Source of the DNA: Stagonosporopsis chrysanthemi
Taxonomy: Eukaryota > Ascomycota > Dothideomycetes > Pleosporales > Didymellaceae
Direction of reading: 5' to 3'
NCBI GenBank assembly: GCA_022560025.1
Contig: JAFISE010000044.1
Location: forward strand, 141,354-205,353
Length of the DNA: 64,000 nucleotides
The notes under the pieces were generated by a model. That model was not told the origin of the DNA. It saw only the letters and a program-made list of their open reading frames with translations, and searched no databases. This document shows, in pieces, positions 43,487 to 55,884 of the stretch. The position numbers were made by a program, and so were the translations under genes. The stretch's first letter is position 1. Each line of letters starts with the position of its first letter.

Positions 43487-44374
43487 ATGGCTGACGCTGC
43501 TCCTGCCCGTGGCGGATTCGGATCTCGTGGAGACCGTGGTGGTGACCGTGGCCGTGGTCGCGGCCGTGGACGTGGCCGTCGTGGCGGCAAGTCCGAGGTG
43601 CGCACAACAGAAATATGAGGTCTTGGGCAGAGAATTGACAATCGCGCAGGAGAAGGAATGGCAGCCCGTTACCAAGCTCGGCCGTCTCGTAAAGGCTGGC
43701 AAGATCAAGAGCATGGAGGAGATGTACGTCTATGCGCAAGGCAGGCATAACACGCGAGACAGTGACTGACGATTTGCAGCTACCTCCACTCTCTCCCCAT
43801 CAAGGAGTACCAGATCGTCGACTTCTTCCTCCCCAAGCTCAAGGACGAGGTCATGAAGATCAAGCCCGTCCAGAAGCAGACCCGTGCCGGTCAGCGTACC
43901 CGCTTCAAGGCCATCGTTGTCATCGGTGACTCCGAGGGCCACATCGGTCTCGGTATCAAGACCTCCAAGGAAGTCGCGACCGCCATCCGCGCTGCCATCA
44001 TCATCGCCAAGCTCGCCGTCGTCCCCATCCGCCGTGGTTACTGGGGTACCAACCTTGGTGAGCCTCACTCGCTCCCCACCAAGGAGTCCGGCAAGTGCGG
44101 TTCCGTCACCGTTCGTCTCATCCCCGCTCCCCGCGGTACCGGTCTCGTTGCCTCGCCCGCTGTCAAGCGTCTCTTGCAGTTGGCTGGTGTCCAGGATGCC
44201 TACACCGCATCCACTGGTTCCACCAAGACCCTCGAGAACACACTGAAGGCCACCTTCGTCGCCGTCGCCAACACATACGGATTCCTTACCCCCGACCTGT
44301 GGCGCACCACTGCGCTCACAAGGTCTCCTCTCGAGGAGTACAGCGACATCCTCCGTGAGGGCAAGAAGTACTAA
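43487..44374 (+). CDS. RPS2: 40S ribosomal protein uS5 (S2)
   Basis: Structural protein of the small subunit that supports decoding accuracy at the mRNA entry. Exons 43487-43597, 43650-43723 and 43780-44374 (259 residues). The N-terminus is a Gly-Arg tract (G-G-D-R-G-R-G-R-G-R-G) typical of eukaryotic S2. It is followed by W-Q-P-V-T-K-L-G-R-L-V, then I-G-D-S-E-G-H-I-G-L-G and P-R-G-T-G-L-V-A-S-P. The body shows strong codon bias (C-ending codons), as expected for a highly expressed gene. Splices fall at G-K-S-E | E-K-E-W and M-E-E-I | Y-L-H-S. Confidence 0.97.
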
Positions 44375-45842
44375 ATGTACAGCGGTGAGGCTACGGTTCT
44401 TTTTCAGCATTCCTGGGTTATGGCGTGAGGTAATGCATGGGCCCCTCCTATAAAGTCGATAGGCTAGGGACGTCCGGCACGAAATGAAAACTCCATTACG
44501 ACCTTCCATGCTATCGTTAATTGCAGCTGTGACAGTGGTGCTGGTCAAAATTACTCACTCACTCATCCCATTGTGCCTGCAGGAACATGTTCGGATTCTA
44601 ACACTGTAGCTCACGTCTAAGCCAATGAGACCTTGTTCGATCGAAGTCGGATGAGATTTCGATGCATACGGCTAAAAGAACACAACCCCAACTCAATTCG
44701 CCTCCCACGCCTTTTGTCGCAACACTCGCAGTATGCTACATGCAGCTCAGCCCCACAATAGTCACCGATCCATCGCTGCTAGCGGAGGTACTCCATCCAC
44801 ACTGTGTACCTACCTACCTACTAGGACAAGATGACTTGATCCGCCACAAGACCCTGTCCGACTCCTCGACCGTGTTCGTATCATCTCGACTAGCGTAGCT
44901 GAACCTAACGTCTGGTCCTAAATTACTTCGACGTAGTAACGGCCTCCACTCAATCCTCGCACCAAATCAAACCAATGATCCTAAGACTGGTAAACCAATG
45001 CATTTATACATTAGTAGCGTGCCATAGCAAGCCAGGCGAGGATCCCAATGGCGGTGCCCACTTTACTGACATGCCGGCTGTCAGTCTTAGTAGGTACAAC
45101 CGAGCATGCTATTTCTGAAAATGTGAGAGCTTAATGTAGGATGGGGCTGTATGGGTGGCCGCCGTCGTAGTAGGGCGGTCGCTGGCTCGTTCCAACCCGC
45201 GCTCAAGGTTGGCTCTATCGCTTGGATGGACAGGGAATCGCGAGGATGTCGAAATAGAGGTGCTGACTTCAGCTTTGCTTATTTCGTGCAACCATAACGG
45301 GGTGGCTTACATATCTGCGTTTACGACAAGCTTCTCGCTGGTCTTTGACGGCTGAACACGATATGAGAATGGGTGTGTAGCAACTCTCACAACCACAAAG
45401 GAGTGCCAGTAGGAAGCTGGAGATGTAGAGATCTGAGCACTGGCGTCAAGAATGGGGACGCCGGTTTTCATCAATTAATGTAACCATTAAATGGATTTTG
45501 GAGACGTTCGGTTGTCCCTCGTATATTCAATCCCGTTGCGGAACAAACTTCCAATTGTCTTGTACAGATCATGCGCATCGATGAGAGACAAACATTCATG
45601 AGCATGTTTTACGCGAGCGGTTCTCAGATGGTTGAACTTATTGTCATCAAGGATTGGTATTGTAAATTAAAACAATGTACACGCTTTTCATGTCGGCGTT
45701 GCGACCGTGGGTATATAGCATATACAAACTAAGAACGGTACAAGATCAGTCAGCTAGAGAAGAACAACAGATAGGGCTACCGCTATACTACAATACGATG
45801 ACTGAACATATGAAAATCGTGATACCGTCAAAGGTGGAGGTG
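44375..45842. other. Convergent spacer, no supported gene
   Basis: About 1.5 kb between the ends of the uS5 and DUF8004-type genes. Nothing recognised. Confidence 0.45.
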
Positions 45843-48800
45843 TTAGAAAGCGTAGAAGCGCTTCAAGACTGACAAGCGGTTCTTGGACCTCTCGGCACTG
45901 GCGCGCTTCTCTATGTCTTTTCCGGTTGAGGAAATTGTCGTAAAAAGTCCATGCTGTTCGCGGAAACTTGTACTGCGCTTGGGGACCTTGGAGATAGGCA
46001 GATCGGCGTATGTGAGGTCAGAGGTGACCGCGCGGGTCGCAGGGTGGGAAGAAGTGTTCTGTGGTACCTCTGGAGTATCATCAAAGTACGAAGCCCACAA
46101 ATTCGTGCTGGGGCTAAGTGGCGGCGATACTGATGGTGAAAGGGCCATGCCAATGGTTGTGTCTGCGTTTGGTGGACGGAAGGCTGGATGAACGTCATCG
46201 TAGTTGGGTGTCTGGGTAGGCTCGTCGTCGAAGCGGAAAGCTTGCATGTGTGAGACGAGCGGAGCTGGTGGTGGTGGCGCGGACGCCCTCGGCTTCGAGA
46301 GTGATCGTGTTCGCGGAGTAGGAACCGGAGTAGTTTCAACAGAGACGAGGCCGCCCAAGAGGCCACTGTCTTCAACAGTGAAGCTGTGACGTCCTGGGTG
46401 GTCCCCATCGAGACTAGACTTCGACGACACGGCACTAGCCTCGCTCCATGGCTGGCTACCATATGAACTAGTGCTATCAGAACGGCTCATATCGGTATGA
46501 TCGCTGGTGATAGCATAGCCGTAGAATCGTTCGAGGAGAGCTGCATCCAGGAGAGGTGTTCGTTGACGGACATGACGCGCTTTGTTCAAAGACGAGGTTC
46601 GCTCTTGTGGAATTGGAGGTGACTGAGGTCGGATCCATGATGTTTCAGGGCCAGCGCCTTCCGGCAAAATTGATACCGAAGAACGGTGAGAATTGTTTTC
46701 AGAAGCCAGGCGATCTGCTGAATCTGCTGTGGCTCCATTCAAACCATGCCCGTAGTCCTGAACGATGATTTCGCAGTGACTGGTAGGTCGCAGCTTCAGA
46801 CTGTTCCGTCGCGAACTCCGTCCCGACAATGAGATTGATCCAAAAGTGCGACTGGATGAGTTTGATGCAGGCGTGGAGATCTTGAGCGGGGCCGGTATTT
46901 CCACAGAACCTCGTAGACTTGACGTTCGCGACGAGAAATAATCTTCCCTTTGGCAATCGGGTTGGATGGGTGTGAACTCGGTTTGTGTACCACTAAGATC
47001 CTGGTCGATCGCCTGGGGTACATTGACTGCAGATCCCACCACCGAAGATGCCGAAGGAGTAGATACCTGCGAGCTGCCAGGCCACGATGACTGCTCAGGC
47101 AGCAAGCAGCAAAGCGGGTAGTCGGCAGTTTCTGTATCCCTCACCTCTTTAGGTGCTCGCAATGCTGACACGAGGTATTGCAGCATACCATAGATCAGAA
47201 GCCATCTTGCCTTGCGCGCATCGACAACAGAAACCTTCTCGTCGCGTTGATTGAGGGTTGAACTGTATGCACGCTCGAAGTGAGCGTACTCTTTGACAAT
47301 GCTGGAGTTGTTTATGGCCGCGCGCGGTGAGTTGGTGGCCACCGCCAGTGCAGCGCTAAATGTCTGGACATTGTTGACCTTGTTGTGCTGGGATGACAAG
47401 GTCAGTTGTCGAAGGGCTTTTTGAGATTCCATCTTTTTAGATGGCCCCGCGTAGCTTGGAAGTAGAGGCAATGGGTGTGGTTGCGGCGGGAACTTGTGAC
47501 GCTTGTCGAAGCCATCGACATTCTGCAGAACGCAGAGACCCCCACTTGCTGGTCCTTGCAGAGCAAAGTCGGTGCTGGAGGTCGTGTCGACAAGATAATC
47601 GTAAAGATTCTGGAAATCAAAATACATCGACTTGTACAATGCTTTTGGAAACGCGGATCCCTTAGGAGGTGGCCAGTACCCGAACTTCTTGACATAGAAG
47701 TTGTGTAAGAACCGGCGGAAGCGGTTCAGATGGCTCCGAGCTCCTGGTGTGAGGCCAAGATAAGCCGGAGAGAGATCTTCTTCTAAGAATTTGCTCAATG
47801 CAACCGTAACCTGGCCAAGGTGGACATCTACCTCGAGAAATGCACGTGTGATAAGAGCCTTAGTAAGCCTCGATGTTGTCTATAAGAATGTTAGCTTGTG
47901 CTTGGAAGCAAGGATCAGGGAACGTACAGTATATTCGGGGCTCAGCGACAGGCTTTCATTCATCCCCACGCAGTGAGCAAAGGCATCGATCCAAGCATGC
48001 CTAAGCTTGTAGGCCTCAGCATAGTACAAACTGGCAAGTGCATAGTCGGTGCATTCAGCCAAGTCGCGATACCCTTGATCCTCAGCGTACTGCAGGAAAT
48101 CCTGATGATTGTCGACGAGCCCATGGCGGAACAATTGAAGCCTTTCTTGCAGATCCACGAAGGTTTGACCCATGTGGAAACCGACCAAAGGCTTGCCTAG
48201 AAGGAAAGCAAAGAAATTTCGAGTCGTGACGTGCCATTTGAAGGCATCCTGACGAGGAACATCATCCGGAGCCGGAATGTATAGGTTGACAATCCCTGGT
48301 GCACGGCTCGGAAGGACCAGCGAGCTAGACAGAGCCAACAACGGTTGCGTCTCTGAACCATCTCGCGACGCGATCTGAGCATGGCAAATCTTGAGCAAGG
48401 AACTGCACTTCTTCTGCCTCAGGGCCCTAAAAGGTACACAGAATGATGGCCCACGGCGTGACACTCCCTGCGCGTAAAGATGTACGTAACAATCGCCATC
48501 TTCAAACCACAGTTCGGTGTCCTTTGCGAAGTCAATAAGATTAATCGATCGGTGTCGAGAGGCACATACCCTTCTAAGTCCATCCCAATCACTGACAGTC
48601 CTGGTCATTCCAGACCATCTTTGCACCTTCTCCACTGCCATTGATTTTTGAGCTGCTGTCGCACAGCTAACAGAGCGCCGAACTAATGGGCGAGAATAAG
48701 AGATGTTGTTCAAGTGGTATCCAGCTGTGTTAGCGTGCTCAACTAGTCCAATAGGAAGAACGTCATCAGCGATGAGGCTGTGGCGCCGTCTTGAAGTTTG

Positions 48801-48971
48801 CCAGCTGCACGAGGGTGGAGCTGAGTAGTCTGACGTAGTGCTTGTGAGGGAGATCTTGAAATCCTGGGGATGTTTGATGTCGTCCGCGGCAGGGCTGTAC
48901 CAGTGATTTAAAGTCTGACAGCCGGCAAGAATCGAGACTTGCGGCTCGGCTGGCGACTCAGTCGAGACCAT
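45843..48971 (-). CDS. DUF8004-type fungal protein of unknown function
   Basis: Exon 1 48971-47928, exon 2 47879-45843 (48-bp intron, branch GCTAAC), 1026 residues. The splice rejoins S-P-E-Y-T to T-T-S-R-L-T-K-A-L. A globular region of about 400 residues spans the splice: L-G-K-P-L-V-G-F-H-M-G-Q, then Y-A-L-A-S-L-Y-Y-A-E-A-Y, then L-T-P-G-A-R-S-H-L-N-R-F-R-R-F, and F-G-Y-W-P-P-P. It is followed by a long Ser/Pro-rich disordered C-terminus. I recognise it as a filamentous-fungal conserved family (DUF8004 by recollection). No enzyme motif or membrane segment seen; role unknown. Confidence 0.75.
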
Positions 48972-51667
48972 AGCGGTTAAGTATGATGTGTAAAGCCAGC
49001 GCGTGGAACGCTCTAAGAGCAGGGGTAAGGAGTCTGCGGCATCAAGTTACCTAGCCTGCAAGCTTACGGTGGGACGACAGAGCTTTGTACAACCACCGTG
49101 CCCAAGACCCCAGCTCGATACATATACAGGCGAGATAAGTAAGTTGCAAGCTCTAGCGTGGGCCTTCCAAAGGCGAGGCTGCACATTCGCTGGCCAGTGC
49201 AGGGAGCTGATCTGCAGCCAAGTGTGCACGCCAAACCAGTCGGAGGCTTGTGGCTTGCACTCGCCCGCTCCGAGGCCCTGGGCCTCGTTCAGCTGTCATG
49301 AGGCTAGCTGGATCGTGCACGCAGCCGTAGTGTGCATACCGTAGACCTCTAGCGGCCGGCTGAGCTGTCCAGCGTTCGGCCTTCACGTCGATGTGTTTCA
49401 AGACATGCTTGATGATGATAAGGTGACCTTGCGATTCTGTCGATGCTCTATCGTAAGATGCACTACATGTAGCGCGACGCTTCGTCATGGATGACTGCAG
49501 TGGGCTTGGGGATGTCGGCGTCCGCCTGCTGCAGATCCTGGGATCACCGCTAAGCAGGGGTCCTGGCCACGCTTTCCGTCTGGACTGATGCAGACCTCGT
49601 GGGAACTCTCAGCTGCGCCTCTGGACCTCCCCTCTTCTGAAGACTGCCTGAATGAGAAGGGTCGAGAATCTTCACTTCCAATTACCGTTAATAGTCCGCT
49701 ACATTCGCTCTTGAGTACCTAAAGCGCGAAGGTCCGGCACTGTCGCTATCGCTGCTGGACTGTGCACCGCTTCTGTGGGGCCGTGATCGATTGTCAATCT
49801 CTCGGCTCTCCGCTCTCAGAACTCGCATCATCCATCACAACACCATGCACCACAGCACACATTGACACGCAATCTTGGTTCATATCACCGTTGCTAGTGT
49901 GCTCACCGACAGTAAGACCCACAGTATGTAAATTGCTGAAGAATTAGTAGCGCATTTCAGGTACTTGTTCTATGCTGCAGCCGAGGAGCTTCACCAAGAC
50001 TTTCGTGCCAACGACATTGAGTTGTGTTTGATGTTTGATGACACGCGGTCAGAGGAACACAGCATATTTTCGGGACTACGCATATCTGCAATTGGCCTTT
50101 AGGCAGCAATTCATCTTCTTCTGCCAAATGCTTTGTCGGAAAGTTCCATGAAGGCCACAGAGCCGTCCGGCCCAAACACCATCCTCCTCCGTCATGCTCA
50201 CCACTGTACAACCCTGTCCGTGACGTAGAGGTGAGATTGTTCCCGCTGCAAGACCGCGTCTCACTCTTGTTGCCGACACATCCGGATGCGCAATACAGGG
50301 CTTAGCCACTACATTGAGTACTTGTGTGCTGTTACACACAAAATCCCAACGCAATGGCTGACAGCTCGTACAATGTAACGAAGCAGTCTCTGATGGTGAC
50401 ACCGACCGCAACTAGAATATCTCGAAACACGGCAGAATCCTCCCGTATCTGCATATGCAACCAGAATATTTTCCGACGTTTGATCTTAAGCTGTGAGAAC
50501 GCAATCGAGATTAGGGATCTACGCACGAGTATGTATAGTCCCTTGTTGAGAGATTCACCCCGTAAAATACGGATTCCTACAGGGACATCATCATACCTCT
50601 TGTCCAGCTTTTGGATGGACAGGTCGCCTTCGATCCGGATTGACGCTTTCTTATACACTGTACATGCGTCTGTGAGTCTTAAGTTACATGATTGGATACA
50701 ACATCGAGCCGAGTTGACTCACCCCCACTGGCGATGACAATGACGAAATGCGTTGCGATGAAGTGTAGAACTCAGCTGGAGAGAACTAGCGATGCCAGAA
50801 CTGTAGGTACAGCACCTCATGAGATTGTACACAGCCGCAAAGGCCTCTCTCAATATGCTTGTCCAAAGCCTGACGAATCGACGAGTGCAGCCGTTCACTA
50901 GTTCAACCCGCAGCAACATCCCAGGTCGGCGTCCTGTACAAACCTAAGGTCTACTCCTCCAACGAACAAGTCATCATCATGGCCCACACAACTGGCACAT
51001 TCACAATCCCATGGTATTAGCAACACCATGGCAAACTGCAAACGGCCAAATGCGATACCCATGGCTGAAGATGTTTGGTACAGCCGGTCTCGGCCCAATC
51101 CAGCCTCGTAACACGCGAGAGGAGCGGGCCTCGCCCCGTGAGGCGTTGGTTGCCACTTGCCCAGAAGGAGCTTGAACGCTTCTAACGCACGCCACACCCA
51201 GTGTTGCGAGATCCTGTTCGCTGCTTTATCAGCCAACCTCGAGCTCGTAGGCGATCGTTCTTGAACGCAGCAGGAGGCCTGACTACAAGCCGTCCATGTA
51301 CACCATGAGAGCCTCGCGGCATTTCACAGGACGTGGAGTTTAGCGTCTTATGAACTCTGTGCATCCTTGGCAATTTCTTCTTGTGGTATACCACGGGGAC
51401 TTTGACTGGAGCACTAGCTCTCTACAAAGTAGCAGCTTTCAACATTGTCAGGACGAATCAATGTTCATCCTCAAGTATTACTTCAGCGAGTACACGCGCA
51501 ACGTCCCGGCACCTTGCTTGACACAACAACACATGTAAGATTGTATTGAGCGAAAGCACCATCTCGAGGAAAGAAGGTCCCACTTGATAAGTTTCAACAG
51601 AAATATATCCCACTTGATTGGATAAGCTCATACCTTCCCGCGACTACAAGCCCTTAACTCAGCAGGA
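48972..51667. other. Gene-poor 2.7-kb segment
   Basis: Between the DUF8004-type gene and the SelW-like gene. A 108-codon minus-strand frame (50332-50658) has no ATG at its head. Several short frames elsewhere have no family features. No RNA gene or transposon seen. Confidence 0.4.
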
Positions 51668-52390
51668 CTACCTACAATCCTCACAAACGGACCCATCGGG
51701 ATTTCTCTTGACATCCTTCACCTCAGGTACCTCCTCAGCCTCCATATCTTTTACCATCTCCTCAGCATTCCGCTCCACTCTGCCATCGACCCTCACATCC
51801 GCAATAACCTGTCCCTCTTTCTCCTCGCTCTTCACAGCATCTTTCTTCTTCCCGCCCACGTCGCTGTGCCCAAGGTCCTTCATCGGATCGATGTGATCCC
51901 GGACGCGCTGCTTCAGTACTTTGGTTTCTGGGAACCCACCTTCGGTTTTGCGGTCCCAGAGGAGGATCTTTTGGGCTTGGATGTCGTCTGAGTCTGGGTA
52001 TGTGGGGTTGGGTGGAACGTAGGTCTGTGCTGTTAGTATTTATTGTAACGGAACCCGGAGCAGTTGTATGGGCGGTGGGTGAATTGGTTATCGTGTCGTG
52101 TAGATATGACTGGAAGAGAGTCGTGTCTTATCCTCGGGATGGAGGGGAGGGGGCCTCACAAGCTCAACTTGAAAAAGACCACCCGTTGCGGGGATCAGTG
52201 CAATCTCACCAATCTGTGTCCCGAATGTGGAGAGGAGCTCTTGGCCAAACTGCATATCTGTGAGTCTTGCTCATTTTGAACGTGGAGAACGGTCATGTAC
52301 GTATGCAGCCCGCAACATCCAGCGACATTGCGTGCAGTAGGTGATAGCTACGCGCGGTAGATTTACTGGAACAACTTGTGCCGAGGCCAT
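51668..52390 (-). CDS. SelW/Rdx-family thioredoxin-like redox protein (Cys form)
   Basis: Exons 52390-52301, 52249-52160 and 52024-51668 (178 residues). The second intron is long for this window (135 bp). Rdx features: Y-C-T-Q-C-R-W with Cys19 and Cys22 as the redox C-x-x-C (no selenocysteine codon is used), W-M-L-R-A-A-Y-F-G-Q-E-L-L across splice 1, A-L-I-P-A-T-G-G-L-F, L-L-W-D-R-K-T-E-G-G-F-P-E. The usual family domain is about 110 residues. Here it is followed by an acidic, Lys-rich tail of about 60 residues ending V-C-E-D-C-R, with Cys174 and Cys177 as a second C-x-x-C. Function is a thiol redox role by family. Confidence 0.87.
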
Positions 52391-53475
52391 GATCCGCAAC
52401 AATGATGGTTCCTGCCGTGAGTCGAGCGCGAGCTGCGTCTGTGTCGAAAGAGCGTATTCGGCTTATCGATTGATTGCGTCATCGCTTCGTTTGTAGCCCA
52501 AGCGTCCGTTCATGAACTTTCATAACTGGTGCATGCTGCGAAAGCGCCGGGCAAACCGTACAACATGTGTCTGCCGGAATTGGTCAGGAGCAGCTTCCTC
52601 AAGCTCAGGTGCCCGCGCAGCAGTTGCCAATGGCGGCTGTGCACATTGCTGCCGCAACGAACGACTGAGGATAGCACTTTCGATCGTTGTCGCTGACCCT
52701 GATGGACATGACAGTTGGGCAGGAACGATAGCAAAGAGGCAAATTTAATGGACGTGCTCGACACGTGTGATTGGCCCTCATTTATTCGCGACTGCTCGCA
52801 ATTGGCGCAACCACCGTAATTAATGCATCGCAATCTCAGGTGAACCAGTGGGCGTGAGCGTTGAAATAAGGGCCAGGGTGTCCTGTTCGTCGTGGTTGTA
52901 AGACCGATGACTGCTTGTCGCGACTCCTTTGTGTGGATCGCGCAAGCCCTTGTTGTGAAGGGTACCGGTAAGTTTGGTTGTGTAAACAAAAACATGCCCA
53001 GCATAACTTCACCACGGGCTCGACAGCCGGCTTGCAGCTCGGCGCCCGTGACTTGGGATGATTGCGATGTTTCGGGCTATGATGTGATGCATGGATCATA
53101 GTTTGGACATGACTTCTCCAGATTCGAAGGCACCACGCGATGAGTGATTGCTTGGTACGTCACGCCTAGCGCGTTGCCAGGGAAAGCAGCTGCAGTCAGG
53201 GAGCTCTCACATACTCCTATTCCACGGAGAATCTGTCCACAGTCGCTTGATCCGCCAATTGTCACGCACGCTATCCGTCCCATCTCCAGAACACTCGTTG
53301 TAAGTGATGCTCCGCTGAAACCCTTGTTCCTGGGCCTCCGTGGCCGCAATTGGCGCACACACCACCATCATCTCGCATGCCGTTTCAACCACATTGAGCT
53401 GCCACTCGTCCTCTTCGCACAACGCACTCGCTCCCCCAACAGCACTGCTGACGAAAGCCCGCCCCGACCATAGAC
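52391..53475. other. Intergenic: divergent region
   Basis: 1.1 kb between the SelW-like and Ala/Pro-rich genes. A 164-codon minus-strand frame has no family features and is not called. Confidence 0.45.
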
Positions 53476-55325
53476 ATGAGTTCCGGCGTGCGCAATCTAC
53501 GCGCCATGTTCGAGCAGAGCGCAGCTTCTTCTCCTGAACCCCGCGGCCGCTCCCCAGGAAGCTCCTCAGCAGCCGACGACACCAGCCGCCCGACCTCCAA
53601 AGTGCGCGCTTCATTCGTTTCCGTCGAGCACACAATGCCTCACGCGAGTGATTTTGTGGGTGTCAACAAGGGAACCCCATCCAGCAGCACGGCTGCACAC
53701 CGTCGCGAGAGCTTTAGCGTAAGCCAGGACACTGATGGAGAGGTTGCTGAGCTCAAGAAAAGCATAAGCGAAGAGAAGGAGGAGCGCAGAAAGAGTGTTG
53801 CCATCATTGAGGCAGTCCCAGAGCAGGCCATAGCCTCGCGGGACTCTTCAGCCGGCCCACCGCCAATGAGAGACAGCCCTGATGGAGAGATTGTAAATTT
53901 AGGGCACATCATGAAGGGCTCTGACTTCCCCGAGGCATCAGCAGACACAGATGCGGGCGCACCGCAGGCAGACGAAGCGCCAGCCCCTGAGCTGCCAGCC
54001 CCAGCGCCAGTCCAAGAGACACCTGCCGAAAACCCGGACAAGGCCACAACAGGAGCGCAGGAAGAGGTGTCTCTTAAGCCAGCAGACCCAACTGATGCTT
54101 CTGCTGTCTCTGGCGGTAAGGCTCTTGCTTCGCCAGCCGAGGAACTGCAGCCTGCGAGCACAGAATCAGCCACAACAGGACCGGCCACCACAGCTGCCAC
54201 AGCCGATTCTGCTGTCGAGACACCTAAGCCTGCTGCTGGTACCGCTGAAGCGAATGGAACACCATCAGTGAAGGGCAAGCTCGAAACCAAGAAGCCTATT
54301 GCTATCTCTACCAACAAGGCTGCGGCCTCCAAGAGCACGCCCGTCAAGAGCCCTCTGCCTAAAACCGCACCGAAGACACCCATCGTTCCTGCATCAGCCC
54401 CGAAGGCTGCTACGCCCGCGACCAAAGCCGCTGCAGCTGTTAAGCCTGCGGCGAAGCCAGTGTCAAAGGAGGCGCCCAAAGCAGCTGCACCAAAGCCAAA
54501 GACCAGCCACACATCTCTGCGACAATCGACAGCTACGGCACCAACCGCCGCCGCAAAAGCCAAGACGCCTGCTCCTGAGGTCAAAAAGCCAGCAGCAACT
54601 AAGCCAAAGTACGTATCACAATGCTCGAGAAAGGCACTGTGCTAATTCAGCACCACAGGGAAACAACTGCGACTTCTCCTCCAGCGATCAAGAAGCCAAA
54701 GGCGAGGTCACCTACTCGTCCCGTCGCTCTGAACTCGCGTCTTACTGCTCCCACTGCAGCATCCGCCGCAAAACTACAAGGAGAGGAGGCAAAGGTCACT
54801 CGTAAGCCTTCGACCGCGACCCGCCCAGCAGTCAAACCTGCCACCATCAAGCCCTCCCGTCCTTCAGTCGCACCTAGCGCGAGCACGAACAAACGACCCG
54901 AGTCGCGCACTTCTACAGCTGGTGCTAAGCCTGGCTTCCTTGAGCGCATGTCGCGGCCTACGGCAGCTAGCGCCAGCAAAGTGCATGAGAAGCCTACTTC
55001 GCCACCTCGGAAAGCCCCTGCGAAGTCCACCCTTCTCCAGAAGAGCAAGAAGAAGGTCGAGGAGGTTGTCGCCAAGGCCAAGGACGCCGTGACGAGCAAG
55101 GACGATGCAGATGAGGCTATGAAGACAGAACCCACCAATGATACCAGCGCCCAGGCCGAAAGCTCTGAGGAGCCTGTCCCTGAGGAGGCCACATCCACTG
55201 TTCCTCAGCCTGCTGCCGAGAAAGAAGCCCAGGAACCTACAAAAGCAGAGACACCCATTCCGGAAGGCGAGTCATCCGCTACGGAGCTTCAGACCCCCAA
55301 CTTCCAAGGCGAAGCTGTGCGTTAG
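53476..55325 (+). CDS. Ala/Pro/Lys-rich low-complexity fungal protein
   Basis: Exons 53476-54608 and 54659-55325 (50-bp intron), 599 residues. The N-terminus M-S-S-G-V-R-N-L-R-A-M-F-E-Q is a short conserved-looking helix. A second ordered patch is G-F-L-E-R-M-S-R-P-T-A-A. The rest is Ala, Pro, Lys, Thr and Glu, with a Lys-rich centre (K-A-A-A-x-K, P-K-T-A-P-K-T-P) and a coiled-coil-like S-K-K-K-V-E-E-V-V-A-K-A near residue 510. Similar fungal proteins are named mucin-like in databases, but no signal peptide is present, so a cytosolic or cytoskeletal role is at least as likely. Function unknown. Confidence 0.7.
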
Positions 55326-55884
55326 TCGCATTACGTGCATCCTCTTAGGAAAGAGGTCCATTTGCTTTACGCTGTTGTGCTTGCCTATCTGCTCTGGTTC
55401 TTGCTTTTCTTCTTCTCCTTCCTGTTTCAGCATTTCCAGGAGCGTTCATCCGGCGGAGCTTCATATCCATTGGCGGTGTTTTTGATTTTGAGGTTCAGAC
55501 TGGTCGCATTTCTCCGTTATGCCCGTCGGTTCTGGATAAGGCAGTTTGTGCTCAGAGCTTGGTCGGAAGGCTTGGAGCTGATTAAAGCGCTGTGGTATGA
55601 CGAGCGTCTGTTTCATGCAATACTCAAAAATATCCTCAGAAGCGTCTGGCCTTATTTGTAGCATAGCAATAAAAACAAAACACTCCCACTCAATCTGTGT
55701 CTATCAGAGGTGCTTTTGAACCCCGTTGCGATGTCAGCCGAAGACAACAGCTTCGACAATGATTCGACCAATCGGAGACTCGCTCACGAAAGTTTCTCGG
55801 ACTTCCCCAAATCTTGGACCAACGATAGACGCCAGCGTTGTCCCTTTACTTTCTCTCTTCCTATAGCATCGAATACATTTCGAG
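55326..55884. other. Spacer before the mitochondrial EF-G gene
   Basis: T-rich. A 108-codon plus-strand frame without ATG (55335-55661) is hydrophobic because of base composition and is not called. Confidence 0.45.

Noticed and set aside
43730..44548. Minus-strand frame of 272 codons
   Set aside because: Antisense to ribosomal protein uS5; Asp/Gly/Leu-rich shadow caused by strong codon bias.
53640..54584. Minus-strand frame of 314 codons
   Set aside because: Ala/Gly/Val-rich mirror of the Ala/Pro/Lys-rich gene on the other strand; no independent motif.
55335..55661. 108-codon hydrophobic frame after the Ala/Pro-rich gene
   Set aside because: Starts with GTG, T-rich composition alone explains the hydrophobicity, no family.
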